A stretch of 29,987 nucleotides of DNA from the NCBI GenBank assembly GCA_900549235.1, contig URNT01000036.1, positions 1-29,987 of the forward strand, in the 5' to 3' direction. The notes under the pieces were generated by a model. The model was given only the letters and a program-made list of their open reading frames with translations, had not been told where the DNA came from and did not search any database. The DNA comes from an uncultured Clostridium sp. (lineage in GTDB: Bacteria; Bacillota; Clostridia; Lachnospirales; Lachnospiraceae). Positions 9,101 to 17,317 of this stretch are shown here, piece after piece. The translations under genes were made by a program, and so were the position numbers. Numbering within the stretch: the first letter of the stretch is position 1; the number at the start of each line of letters is the position of its first letter.

Positions 9101-12100
9101 AAAGCGGTAATAGGTTTCTGCAACCGCTTCAGGAGCCAATTTCTTTTCCAGTATGTTATTCCATGTATAGCTGCCTGCAGCGCCCTCATCTGTTCCGTCA
9201 TCCATCAGTACGAAAGCCCTATAAGCGCCTTCGGATAGACTAACAACATCCGGTGACATATCATTCCCCGCTCTTAAGGCCCCATGCTCTCCTGCCTCAT
9301 ATCTCAGACTCCCCCATTTTGGCAGGTCTCTGTTATAGCGATAGGTGACAGTCAGACGATCGTTCGGCATAATTCCGCTAAAATTATGGCTGCTGTCAAA
9401 GGTTCCCGCAGACGCAGGTTCTGACTCCTCATTCTCGAACACATAACCATACAGACTTTTAAATTCAGCGGCCACAGCCGTATCTGCTGTTACATTTTGA
9501 ACGTCCGGTCCTGTAATGTTTCTCAGCCTTTCATCCTGCGTGCCATTATCCAAATAATGAATCTTATACTCATAGCCCTCTTCCGTGGCTTCATACAGGT
9601 ACGTTATCTCAACCGGCTGGTTCGGCATGGTTCCCGTAAACCTTCCATCGCTGTCAAAACTGCCCTGGACAGCGCTTACTAGATGCCCGTCCGTATCATC
9701 TGCAGCAGTTCCCGCCGTGATGCTGCCTGACAGGTACTGGAAGCCATAAACATCCACCGGAGCCGCTACAATCGCATCTTCCGGGAAAACATCCTGTATG
9801 TCAGCTGTATGGACAACCGTACCATTTGCAGTCACGTATTTAATTGTAAATGCGGATTTCGCATTTGGATTGCTGCGGTCTACCTGATAACCATATTTCA
9901 CGGCCGCATCCTGCCCCGGCATCTTCCCCGAGAAGTCACCGGTACCTCCATTAAAGTTTCCGAATGGAACGGGGCCGTGCCCATCACCGTAATTGTAGGT
10001 TGCCGGATTCGTGGAGGAATCTGCCAAACTCCAGGTATAGCCATGGATGTTTTTCTTCCCTGAATGGACCTCTGCCTCCACGCTGTAGGCATCCTCGGTC
10101 GTGGTCGACTGAAATACGATGGAACCGTCCGCATTGACATAATCAACCGTATAATCAAACTTCACATTACTGTCCGGTGAAAAAATTGCATAATAAGTAA
10201 CCGGATTCTCTGGAAACTCCGATGGCAATTGGCTTATGAGATTTGGATTCACCTTATCATTAACCGTACTCCATCCCACAAACTGATAACCGTAACGGCT
10301 GATGCTGGGCAGCAGTGCATTAACGCTTCCTCCAACAGAACCGGTCAGAGGCTGAGGCTCCGGGGTTCCTCCATTGGCTTCGAATGCAATGGAACCGCTG
10401 TTTCTGGCATATTCATACGTAATAACAACATCCTGACTCGGCATGGTTCCTGTTACCTTGCCAAAATCTGCAGCACCAGCATCTGACTGGGCGCTCAGAG
10501 TGCCGTCAGTTCTCTGGTCAATGGTTACGCCTGTAAGGCTGTATCCAGTAATGGCGGCAGGAGCGTTCACCTCAACCGTATCTCCTCCCGCATATGACAG
10601 GGGGATGCTTGCCGGCGCTCCGTTTACAGTTCCGCCTGTGGCAGAATCCCGGTATACAAAAGATACTGTATATCCATTCCGCTTTAATACTGCATTCCGC
10701 ACATTGCCAAGAATTTCCGTTCCCGCGCTTACATACACACCGGAATCCCCTGCCCCCTGGTCTGCTTTAAAATTATCCGCGAAGGGGCAGGAACCTGCAG
10801 CACCCGGATAGCTGCTTGACGGCACGGCTATCTTTACTTCCTGACCAGCCTGGGATGATATCCCTCCCGGTGATGCCAGAGGAAGCTGCTCTGCTGTAAC
10901 GCCTATCTGGGACGTGTCCAAATCGCTCATAACTGTTATATATTTATCCTGTGCCAGGTATACGTTTGCCTTCTTCCCTGACGGAGTTGTGTTGTCCGAT
11001 ACCTGATTCCGGTTTCTGATTTCAAATGCACCTGACCCATTGTAATAAACAGTTCCCTTTCCAGCAGACACATTTCCGGAAACCGTTCCAAAATTCATGG
11101 ACAGTCCCGCGCTTCCCGTTACATTTACCGCACTTCCCTGGCCGGACTCACTGCCGCTGCAGTTAGTGATTACCGCGCCGCTGTTAATCTCAAGTTCTCC
11201 AGATGAAACGGATAACAGAGGTTCCTGACTCTCTGCATGATTTCCGTCCAGGACAATGTCAGTAAACTTTAAAGTAGGGCCTGATACGTTAAACAGCGGA
11301 CCCGCATACCCGGATGCGCGCATCAGGGTTTTAATATAATCACCATCCTCATTCATAGGATGCCCCTCATGGTCATAATCCGTACTGGCAATGGTAATAT
11401 CCTTTTGGCTGTTTCCCGACACATCAATGGCAGACGAAATATCCGGATAATCCATTACATAAATATACCCCTTATTATTTCCAATTTTATTAAGCGTATA
11501 TTCAATCGTTTTAAAAGGACTGCTGTAGGTTCCTTCTGCGCCGGAAGAGTCCTGGCCGTACTGGTCTGATACATAATAGGAGGTATCTCTAATGGCAAAT
11601 GCAACTCTCCTGTGAACAGTCTCATACGGATGAAGCTGAAACTCCCATGAATAGGCCATTCCCGAATCAGTGCTGCTTACCACATCATTGGAGCTCTCAT
11701 TAAATACATTGCTTCCCCAGGAACCGTAATGACCAATCCATCTGGTATCAGGAGGTGTCACCCCAAGGCTGCTATCGTTTGTGATACAATCAAACGTGGT
11801 TTTGTCATGCCGGTTGACCATATGAAACCCCCGGCTGTTTTTATATACCGTTGCGGAGTCATCGTTCCCAATCATGACATCGGTTCCGGTTCCTATTTTG
11901 ATGGTCCTGCCAGCTGAGCCGCCCTGACCATTTTTATCATAGACATAGTAATCCACAAATACATATTTATTATCCGGACTAGGGGATACTGTGACCTTGG
12001 CCTCTATGCCATAGGTGTCCAGAGACTGTACCCCACCGTTTGTACTGCCCCCTATCAGCTGTTTGGCATTGGTCCCGACCTGAAACCAGGTTGCATATCC

Positions 12101-12391
12101 TCCGTGATTGTAGGTTGTTTTAATACCGGCTTGAGTATAATTATACTGTCCTGCCTGCAAGCCTCTAAGGTCAAAACGCCAGGAAGTTCCTCCTCCCTGG
12201 CCGGTCACAGAACCATTCTTCCAAGTATATGCCGTTGCTTCACTGGCCCCAGAGCCCAGATCTTCATTCAACAGTTCTGTGGACGCATAGGACAGAATGT
12301 TGGGCTGTCCCATAACGAGCCCTGCTATCATGCATATGGACAGTAACATGGCGGTCAGACGTTTATAGAATTGATATATGCTGCTGTTCAT
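6113..12391 (-). CDS. Giant secreted cell-wall-binding protein with beta-helix-like N-terminal region, about 2092 aa
   Basis: The best start is the ATG at 12391: AAGGAG lies nine bases upstream, while the ATG at 12400 touches that ribosome binding site. In numbering from 12400, residues 1-40 carry a signal peptide (cleavage near SYA/S). About 280-500 look like a right-handed parallel beta-helix (repeated short strands, Asn/Gly/Ser turns, YVSDQYGQDSSGAEGTYSSP entry). About 575-1025 hold MucBP-like modules ending in GxMPxxxxxxxYxY. InlB-type repeats follow (YRFEGWFIDQDGDG, YLVDGWYDGG), then the beta region shared with the downstream paralogue, a charged helical FIVAR-like segment (about 1780-1860), a Gly/Ser linker, and aromatic cell-wall repeats (about 1926-2095). 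It is cotranscribed with its neighbours; the upstream gene's stop abuts its ribosome binding site. Likely a surface adhesin or glycan-binding protein; no catalytic motif is recognised. Confidence 0.85.
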   Translation of the reverse strand: MNSSIYQFYKRLTAMLLSICMIAGLVMGQPNILSYASTELLNEDLGSGASEATAYTWKNGSVTGQGGGTSWRFDLRGLQAGQYNYTQAGIKTTYNHGGYATWFQVGTNAKQLIGGSTNGGVQSLDTYGIEAKVTVSPSPDNKYVFVDYYVYDKNGQGGSAGRTIKIGTGTDVMIGNDDSATVYKNSRGFHMVNRHDKTTFDCITNDSSLGVTPPDTRWIGHYGSWGSNVFNESSNDVVSSTDSGMAYSWEFQLHPYETVHRRVAFAIRDTSYYVSDQYGQDSSGAEGTYSSPFKTIEYTLNKIGNNKGYIYVMDYPDISSAIDVSGNSQKDITIASTDYDHEGHPMNEDGDYIKTLMRASGYAGPLFNVSGPTLKFTDIVLDGNHAESQEPLLSVSSGELEINSGAVITNCSGSESGQGSAVNVTGSAGLSMNFGTVSGNVSAGKGTVYYNGSGAFEIRNRNQVSDNTTPSGKKANVYLAQDKYITVMSDLDTSQIGVTAEQLPLASPGGISSQAGQEVKIAVPSSSYPGAAGSCPFADNFKADQGAGDSGVYVSAGTEILGNVRNAVLKRNGYTVSFVYRDSATGGTVNGAPASIPLSYAGGDTVEVNAPAAITGYSLTGVTIDQRTDGTLSAQSDAGAADFGKVTGTMPSQDVVITYEYARNSGSIAFEANGGTPEPQPLTGSVGGSVNALLPSISRYGYQFVGWSTVNDKVNPNLISQLPSEFPENPVTYYAIFSPDSNVKFDYTVDYVNADGSIVFQSTTTEDAYSVEAEVHSGKKNIHGYTWSLADSSTNPATYNYGDGHGPVPFGNFNGGTGDFSGKMPGQDAAVKYGYQVDRSNPNAKSAFTIKYVTANGTVVHTADIQDVFPEDAIVAAPVDVYGFQYLSGSITAGTAADDTDGHLVSAVQGSFDSDGRFTGTMPNQPVEITYLYEATEEGYEYKIHYLDNGTQDERLRNITGPDVQNVTADTAVAAEFKSLYGYVFENEESEPASAGTFDSSHNFSGIMPNDRLTVTYRYNRDLPKWGSLRYEAGEHGALRAGNDMSPDVVSLSEGAYRAFVLMDDGTDEGAAGSYTWNNILEKKLAPEAVAETYYRFEGWFIDQDGDGIKDSDEELLSADSRFTDATTVTAYFAEDPDQWVDIHFAAGEHGTIDAGENVNLHIQYDRTWADTAGNRPAYTPEINYLVDGWYDGGVPVEDDSRLVNGNTYTIRFYPDPAVFGTDVAARDASAGIDTQGKGRITVYGTTQGYQYIITDMEGNIIDVVRGNISGRVYFEDLYPGMRYLIYEATGTTQAQSGRPIDSVIGIISSATEVLVPVVETNYQVLYDEEHEGKTVFVIKPADTDSDYAILDKDGNVITTPETGDGGWQSAGGSQPASLTFSGLDYNEEYVVVARPHGSSGITAESKLEDGTHISTDPGGELDIPNYVVEAINGQVHSVDGVELDIPRYDEVHKGDEVVLHAEETDGNGQNFLYWKITIGAVPGMTETIRRQDVAFTMPDSNVVMTAYYERAAATPSNATVTDEVRGGNKHEMALDPNEIENLEEELTTDADRTLMDVNHADVTYKVVYKKNVVKATESNAIKRSSYYDSDHEEAYHGAWGLNVDIERYVNGRKVGVASPSEATFNTYVQLDKEDVDMMDYQLFAISEDPDDGELIIEPVDMSDNPEETGGLFTFTAQAGMRYVLIYSRAYRIYFINNKEEPKYRYYFKVRRGETPGSGDYSLEYSQVETPIDSFVDNEGIEFNYIGWSYREDRLKEFDSDKEIKRKTYVYAFYDDNSGEVNDARKQLEDAIKAAIEKSDDYFLTLKETEKIKEAIEEAMDVFDRTGPRATLDELLEALNRLEETCEPFDKILEDRYDHYDKLQNGGNSGGTSSGDGWGSGSHGGSGGSKGGSKGGGGSSRSAGTGGPVTTPAPYVAETSKSYVVGTNGNWELVDPESNKWAFVLNGGIRLTSIWAKLDYANGDVNRNGWYHFNASGLMDYGWFRDEHMNWYYCNAKKDGWLGKMKTGWHYDEVDKHWYYLDLITGQMVMGWKEIEGKWYFFTPQNTAQTYSYDQSTGKWVFMQNQERPLGSMYSNEKTPDGYQVGADGALQ

Positions 12392-12406
12392 TTGTATCAT
12401 CTCCTT

Positions 12407-14059
12407 TTAAAAATTCAACCGTTCTTCCTCCGGCAAGCTGTTAATATCAGGCTCTGTATCGGCAGCTGCAATGAGCCCTCCGGCAAAACGGTCTTCCTTA
12501 TTTCCCTTATCGTAATGGTAGAATCCTTCCCCTTCTTCCCCCCTTATCCACCTTGGCTTATCTTCATCTCCACACCAAGCCGCAAAACGGTTTCGGATAA
12601 TGAGAAGGCGGCCGCCATCCTTATCCTTTACAATCTTCTTTTTTCCTTCAACCACGTTTCCCCGAATATCCACCACCTGATAATAAGTGTCCTCTCCATC
12701 TTCCACCTTTACAACTCCGTATCCATATTCCTCATCTGCTTCCAGGCGGAGACCATTGATATAATACATTCCCTCTTTTTTCTGAAGCTGGTTTCGGTTA
12801 CCAAGCGCCTTTCCATTAGAGGCAAATCCAAAATAAAACACCCCATCCTCCAGTTCTACCGCAACATCCTTCCCAATCTGCATCGAACCATCGTTAAGTT
12901 CATCCGGAGAAAACAGATACAAATCTGATTTTTCAATACCATATATAGTTCCCTCAATAAAATCCTCTGAGCTCCAGTCATCCACTTCATACCGGGCTAC
13001 AAACTCAGACTTTCCATCGAAGAGGACAAAACCTGTCTGCATCCTGCCAATCCCGTCAAAAGCATAGGAACGCCCATTAATCTTTCGGATACGGTTCCTG
13101 TATACCTCGCCTCTGTCATCTGTGTGCCACCAGCTGCATTCCTGGTCATAATAATCTTCCGTATCCAGATTCTCCGATGGATACATCCAAAACCAACTGT
13201 TTTTCAGAAGTGTCCCACCATCATAGCCGGAATAGTACCGGGCTGAAACATCGCTGCTGGGATTACTCTTATCTGCGTTGCTGATACTGGCCACCTTACT
13301 CCACCAGGGAATCATGATGCCATTTTCATCAAAACCGTACTTGGCTCCATTGATGGTCTTTTGTCTAAGATGGTCTCCATTGCTTTTAACTTTCTTTGAA
13401 TGGCTGTCAAAAAAAATCCACATCTTATCATAATCCGTGTAGTTTCTTCCTGCAGCCTCATTGTCTAGGTCGGAACCCCCGATTCCTTCATCGATCTCCC
13501 CATAATCCAGCCATTCCCCGGTCAGGAGTCTTCCATCCTCCCTCGCATAATAAACCCCTTCTACAAAAGGGGTGTCTGAATCCTCAACGGGATTCCCATC
13601 CTCGTCAAACCATCCAGATAGCATCTTCCCATTTTCGTCAAATATGTAGATACTTCCTCCAATGTTCCTTTTAAAGCTGCTGTTCTTACGCCGGTAACCT
13701 TTCCCATCTGCACCGAAATAATACCACCCCTCTTCAAATTCTCCATCGAGGCAGTTAGAAGAATCTATATAAACCCAGCTACTATGTAACCTACGCCCTT
13801 CTTCGTCCACATAGTAATTACACTCTTGATCTAGGAATATACAATGTTTTAGTATCGTCCCCTCCATTGATAGATAATACCAATCATCCTTTGACTTCTT
13901 CCAAACCTGGGTCATCGGTTGATCGTCCTGGTCATAATACCTCCATTCCTCATTTGTCTTGTTCCATCCCTCTGCCGCCTGTACGGTTCCCAAACACAAA
14001 ATAGCTGAAAATCCTACAGACAATGTTAGAGCTGTGATTGCCGTTATGCTTTTTCTCAT
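12407..14059 (-). CDS. Secreted cell-wall-binding repeat protein, 550 aa
   Basis: First gene of the three-gene surface operon. Residues 1-28 form a signal peptide (MRKSITAITALTLSVGF..., likely cleaved after VQA). Nearly all of the rest is degenerate aromatic cell-wall-binding repeats of the WYYxxxDGxxxxGW type, for example EWRYYDQDDQPM, DWYYLSMEGTIL, GWYYFGADGKGY and YIFDENGKMLSGWFDEDG. Tyr, Trp, Asp and Glu are abundant. No enzymatic domain and no sorting signal are visible, so it may simply coat the wall or act as a scaffold for the two giant proteins encoded downstream. AAGGA lies about nine bases before the ATG. The stop codon at 12407 is directly adjacent to the next gene's ribosome binding site, which indicates translational coupling. 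Confidence 0.8.
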   Translation of the reverse strand: MRKSITAITALTLSVGFSAILCLGTVQAAEGWNKTNEEWRYYDQDDQPMTQVWKKSKDDWYYLSMEGTILKHCIFLDQECNYYVDEEGRRLHSSWVYIDSSNCLDGEFEEGWYYFGADGKGYRRKNSSFKRNIGGSIYIFDENGKMLSGWFDEDGNPVEDSDTPFVEGVYYAREDGRLLTGEWLDYGEIDEGIGGSDLDNEAAGRNYTDYDKMWIFFDSHSKKVKSNGDHLRQKTINGAKYGFDENGIMIPWWSKVASISNADKSNPSSDVSARYYSGYDGGTLLKNSWFWMYPSENLDTEDYYDQECSWWHTDDRGEVYRNRIRKINGRSYAFDGIGRMQTGFVLFDGKSEFVARYEVDDWSSEDFIEGTIYGIEKSDLYLFSPDELNDGSMQIGKDVAVELEDGVFYFGFASNGKALGNRNQLQKKEGMYYINGLRLEADEEYGYGVVKVEDGEDTYYQVVDIRGNVVEGKKKIVKDKDGGRLLIIRNRFAAWCGDEDKPRWIRGEEGEGFYHYDKGNKEDRFAGGLIAAADTEPDINSLPEEERLNF

Positions 14060-14098
14060 TTCATATGTTCCTTCCCATTTATTAATATCTAAAATAAA

Positions 14099-14123
14099 CC
14101 ACTGGGATATTCCACCCCAATGG
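14099..14123. promoter_or_regulatory. Imperfect inverted repeat upstream of the surface operon
   Basis: CCACTGGG (14099-14106) and CCCAATGG (14116-14123) are inverted copies matching at 7 of 8 positions, separated by 9 bases. They lie 40-64 bases before the start codon of the 550-residue gene, a position suited to a regulator site. No confident -35/-10 pair was identified there. Confidence 0.35.
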
Positions 14124-14313
14124 GCAAAGCTATCACTTTACCAAACTCTTTTTATAAGAATCTTCCTGATTCACAGACTTCCTTTCTGTCTGGAACTGCA
14201 GCTCGTTTAAGAAATTACTCCGTTTTGCTGCATTCAGGTAAATATCTGAAATTTATTTTCTTGCATTTTTCTTTTTCTCTGCAATGTTATTTCTGGTCTC
14301 CCTTCATGCCACT

Positions 14314-14403
14314 CTAAGTTACCGTTGTACTGGATAATCCCTCTTTACCTGCAAAATGTCGCATACATCGCAATGCATTGTCAGTTATCATTGTTAACTG
14401 CAT
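14314..14403 (-). pseudogene. N-terminal fragment of an Rrf2-family regulator
   Basis: A 29-codon ORF on the minus strand begins MQLTMITDNALRCMRHFA and ends at TAG. This closely resembles the first helix of Rrf2-family regulators (the MQLTxxTDYALR-type start seen in NsrR/IscR relatives); the winged helix and the rest of the gene are missing. The start has a strong ribosome binding site (AAGGAG, 14412-14417, 8-base spacing), so the 5' end looks intact while the gene body has been lost. It sits between the divergent AraC gene and the surface operon. It may be a remnant, or a translated leader now upstream of the operon. The rest of 14060-14714 is AT-rich, with no other gene seen. Confidence 0.55.
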
Positions 14404-14714
14404 GTGTAAAACTCCTTCCTACCTTCTTCTACACAAAGTCACAATATCAATGCATACCATATACAGCACAACCAAACCTGTAGTGTCATACTCATTTTTT
14501 TAATAAATTATATCTATGTTTGTAAAAAAAAGATTGTAAATTTATCGTATTATATGTATTTTTCAATATTTATATTTCTCTTTATATTGATTTTAACGAT
14601 GGTACTATGTTAAACTCAAATTACTTCCTACCATATGCTTAGATTGGGTAACCATTTGGAACCTATTGCAAACCATCGCTTTCAGACGAAAGATATCTAT
14701 ATAAGGGAGTTTTT

Positions 14715-15950
14715 ATGAAAAACAAATTACTAAAATTAATAAAATCGATTCATGTAATATCGCATCTGCCTATCTATATATATAATAAAGATTTTCATTT
14801 GGAACATCTTTTTGTTGCCGATCGAGTCCAGGTGCTCCCTTATGATTTTACGCAATATTGTTGTTCAGAGCCTTCCTCTACCTTCCTTTTTTCAGGTGTA
14901 TTAGATGAGGCATTTATCACATATTCACATTCTGATACCGTTCTAATCATTGGTCCTTTTACGACATCCAGTCTTACCGATACAATAATTAGAAACCGGG
15001 TTCAAGCTTATACGAAAGACTCAGGCCTACAGGTGTTTCTTTCTCATTATTTAGAACTTTTGCCCTATTTCTCTCTTGGAGACGTCCGGGATTTCCTAAT
15101 TCATTTGAACTTTTTATTTAACGGTAATCCAGAGTGTCCTTATTCGGAAGACCTTTACCTGCAGGTCAGCAAAAATAAGTTTTTACTAACGCAGGAAAAA
15201 CTGAATGAATATGATTGTAGGGTATTCCAGCCAAACTACTATACCTATCGGTATGAAGAACAGATTCTTGCTCTGGTTCAAAATGGCAATACAGAAGAGC
15301 TTCGCGAGAGTCTGGCAGAATTAAGCAACAGCGTAATCCCCAACAATGCAGAATCCCCTCTTCGCTCTGAAAAAAACTATACGATCATTATTTTGGAGAA
15401 ATTATCCTCATTAGCAATCCAATCCGGATGTGATATTGCCGATGTCTATCGTATAAGAAGTTTCTACATACGTCTGATAGAAGAAAAGAAAAAATTAATC
15501 GATGTTTTATATGTTCGAGACTGTGCGATTATCCATTTCACAGAACTTATGCATCATTTTGTTAACAAAGATTTTTCCCCTCTGGTTAAATCCGTAATGC
15601 AGCATATTGGACTGAATCTTTATACTGTTTTAAAGGTGAGTGACATAAGTAAATCTTTCTTTGTTTCAGAAACCACTTTAAGTTCCAGATTTAAAAAAGA
15701 AACCGGGCTCAGTGTAATTGAATACATCCATAAGCGTAAGATCTCAGAAGCAAAACTGCTGCTTCGCGCCGGGCTTTCTCCTAGTGAAGTAGCAACCACC
15801 TTGTGCTACTATGATTACGCCCATTTTTCTCATACCTTTAAAAAGATAACCGGCGTCACACCAAAGGCTTTCCAGCTAAATCCGCAAGTGCTCTATCCTA
15901 ATTTTTTGCCATCCATCGAGCTGGAAATCGAACATGTTAGAACAAGATAA
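14715..15950 (+). CDS. AraC-family transcriptional regulator
   Basis: A 411-residue DNA-binding regulator. Residues 300-392 form the double helix-turn-helix of the AraC/XylS family, with the usual ISKSFFVSETTLSSRFKKE first motif and the ATTLCYYDYAHFSHTFKKITG second motif followed by TPKAF. Residues 1-290 are a sensing region of unknown ligand, without membrane segments, so it is cytoplasmic. The start follows AGGGAG by five bases. The gene is divergent from the three-gene surface operon, with 655 bp between the start codons, so control of that operon is the natural hypothesis. The gene is AT-rich compared with the zinc block to its right. Its 3' end faces a diguanylate cyclase gene across a strong hairpin. 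Confidence 0.9.
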   Translation: MKNKLLKLIKSIHVISHLPIYIYNKDFHLEHLFVADRVQVLPYDFTQYCCSEPSSTFLFSGVLDEAFITYSHSDTVLIIGPFTTSSLTDTIIRNRVQAYTKDSGLQVFLSHYLELLPYFSLGDVRDFLIHLNFLFNGNPECPYSEDLYLQVSKNKFLLTQEKLNEYDCRVFQPNYYTYRYEEQILALVQNGNTEELRESLAELSNSVIPNNAESPLRSEKNYTIIILEKLSSLAIQSGCDIADVYRIRSFYIRLIEEKKKLIDVLYVRDCAIIHFTELMHHFVNKDFSPLVKSVMQHIGLNLYTVLKVSDISKSFFVSETTLSSRFKKETGLSVIEYIHKRKISEAKLLLRAGLSPSEVATTLCYYDYAHFSHTFKKITGVTPKAFQLNPQVLYPNFLPSIELEIEHVRTR

Positions 15951-16027
15951 TATTTTTAATATCAATAGAAATGAAGAAGAATGGCTGGTGTGAAATGGCA
16001 AAAGTACAGGATTCACATCCGTCCGGC

Positions 16028-16104
16028 AAAAAAGAGTGGGGGTGCGGACGATTTCTTGTGCTGGTAACTTAACCAGTTCAAGAAATCGTCCGCACCCCCA
16101 CTCT
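16028..16104 (-). terminator. Very long perfect hairpin terminator between convergent genes
   Basis: Two perfectly complementary 25-base arms (16034-16058 and 16079-16103) are joined by a loop that holds a further CTGGT/ACCAG stem (16061-16065 and 16072-16076). On the minus strand the stem is followed by six T residues (16033-16028), making it a terminator for the diguanylate cyclase gene. The plus-strand tail is less T-rich but could also serve the AraC gene. The rest of 15951-16165 holds nothing recognisable. Confidence 0.8.
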
Positions 16105-16165
16105 CATTTATTTGCTATCTTCTATCCCCCAAGCTTCTGCAAGGTGTAGCAGTTCGGACAATAGG

Positions 16166-17107
16166 TTAATTATTCTTTTGCCTCTTGTGGCGATACAGAT
16201 CTGCGTCAGCCCTTGCCAGGGCGTCTTCCAGTGATTCATTCGTCAGTACCTGTGTCATTCCAACCGAGACCCCAGACCATCCAAGCTGAGAGCCCATGGC
16301 TTCTTTCAGGCGTCCTTCCAGCCGTTTGACAAAACGGTCAGCATCGTTCTTTGAGTGAAATCCGCTGCATAGCACGACAAACTCATCACCGCCCAATCGA
16401 CAGACGAGATCAAAAGATCGCACTGTTTCTTCCAGCACATGCGCCATAGTTTTCAACACCGTGTTTCCAACAAGATGTCCGTGGGTATCATTGATTCTCT
16501 TAAATTTGTCAATGTCCATCACAAATAACCACGTGCAGCAGATCGAATGGCTGGCAAAATACTTTTGGAATGCACCAAAGTTCATCAGGTTCGTTAAGCT
16601 GTCTCGCTCTGCCATCAAACGAAATATTTGCAGAGTATCCTGAGATTCTCTGACTTGCTCCGCCAATGACTTCGGATAGTATTCTCCGTCAGCCTGCTCT
16701 GTGTTTGGCATGGATTGGTGAAGATGTATGATTTTCCAGACTTGCTCCTCTTTTTTATAAAGGATAGAAAAGCGACTGTCCATGTTGATGTAAACATGCT
16801 GGTCTCTGCTTTCCCACCAGATGTACAGTCCTCCAAATACCTGAATAACCTCCGGGGTCACATACATTCCTTCACACCAAAAATCCCGAAATTGAAAGTG
16901 AATGTCATCATGTTCTCTAACTTCTCTGACCGCGGCATCTACAAACTGATCCAGATTCATGTAAACCTCATGACGTCCGGTACCAATGATTACACAGTCT
17001 GGAGAAAATATTTCCCGGATTCCTTCTACGAACTCGTCGTCTTTAGCAAGTACATATTGTTTCCATAACTGTTCCGTTTGCTTAAGAAGTTTTTCCAATT
17101 CAGTCAT
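16166..17107 (-). CDS. NTF2/SnoaL-like domain fused to a GGDEF diguanylate cyclase
   Basis: Predicted to make cyclic di-GMP from two GTP. The start is placed at 17107 (313 residues) because AGGAGG lies 10 bases upstream; the longer reading from 17176 lacks support. Residues 1-135 resemble the SnoaL/NTF2-like (ketosteroid-isomerase fold) sensor family (FSPDCVIIGTGRHEVY, GGLYIWWES, WKIIHLHQS). Residues 155-313 form the GGDEF domain, with an intact active site GGDEF (239-243), the substrate motif MDIDKFKRINDTHGH (about 197-211) and an inhibitory I-site RSFD (230-233) five residues before the active site. There is no membrane segment, so it is probably a soluble sensor cyclase. It follows a frameshifted small ORF by 31 bases and is the last gene before the long hairpin terminator. 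Confidence 0.9.
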   Translation of the reverse strand: MTELEKLLKQTEQLWKQYVLAKDDEFVEGIREIFSPDCVIIGTGRHEVYMNLDQFVDAAVREVREHDDIHFQFRDFWCEGMYVTPEVIQVFGGLYIWWESRDQHVYINMDSRFSILYKKEEQVWKIIHLHQSMPNTEQADGEYYPKSLAEQVRESQDTLQIFRLMAERDSLTNLMNFGAFQKYFASHSICCTWLFVMDIDKFKRINDTHGHLVGNTVLKTMAHVLEETVRSFDLVCRLGGDEFVVLCSGFHSKNDADRFVKRLEGRLKEAMGSQLGWSGVSVGMTQVLTNESLEDALARADADLYRHKRQKNN

Positions 17108-17138
17108 TGGTGTTTTACCTCCTTTTTTAATTTTATTT

Positions 17139-17317
17139 TTATACATTTTGCAGCTCTCTTTTTTTATTCTGTTCACTCAGGAGAATTTCTGATATAGCTT
17201 CATAAACTTCATCGGAGACCGAAATACTTTCCCAGTTTTCAACCTCAAATAAATTATCCTTACCACCAATGGCTTCCTTGATGCCGCTAAGTCCATCGGC
17301 GCAGATTATCTTGCCAT
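17139..17317 (-). pseudogene. Frameshifted small ORF (about 59 codons) upstream of the cyclase gene
   Basis: An ATG at 17317 is preceded by a textbook AGGAGG but reaches a stop after three codons (ATG GCA AGA TAA). If one base is restored just after the second codon, a 59-residue acidic protein is read without stops to 17139 (it contains ICADGLSGIKEAIGGKD and VSDEVYEAISEILLSEQNKK). Strong start signals plus a clean frame one base away indicate a recent single-base deletion or a sequence error. I do not recognise the family. It lies between the second COG0523-like GTPase and the diguanylate cyclase, so it was probably part of that transcript. Confidence 0.5.

Noticed and set aside
14382..14400. 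CAGTTA/TAACTG inverted repeat as an operator upstream of the surface operon
   Set aside because: It falls within the first codons of the Rrf2-like fragment and is explained by that coding sequence; the arms are only 6 bp.
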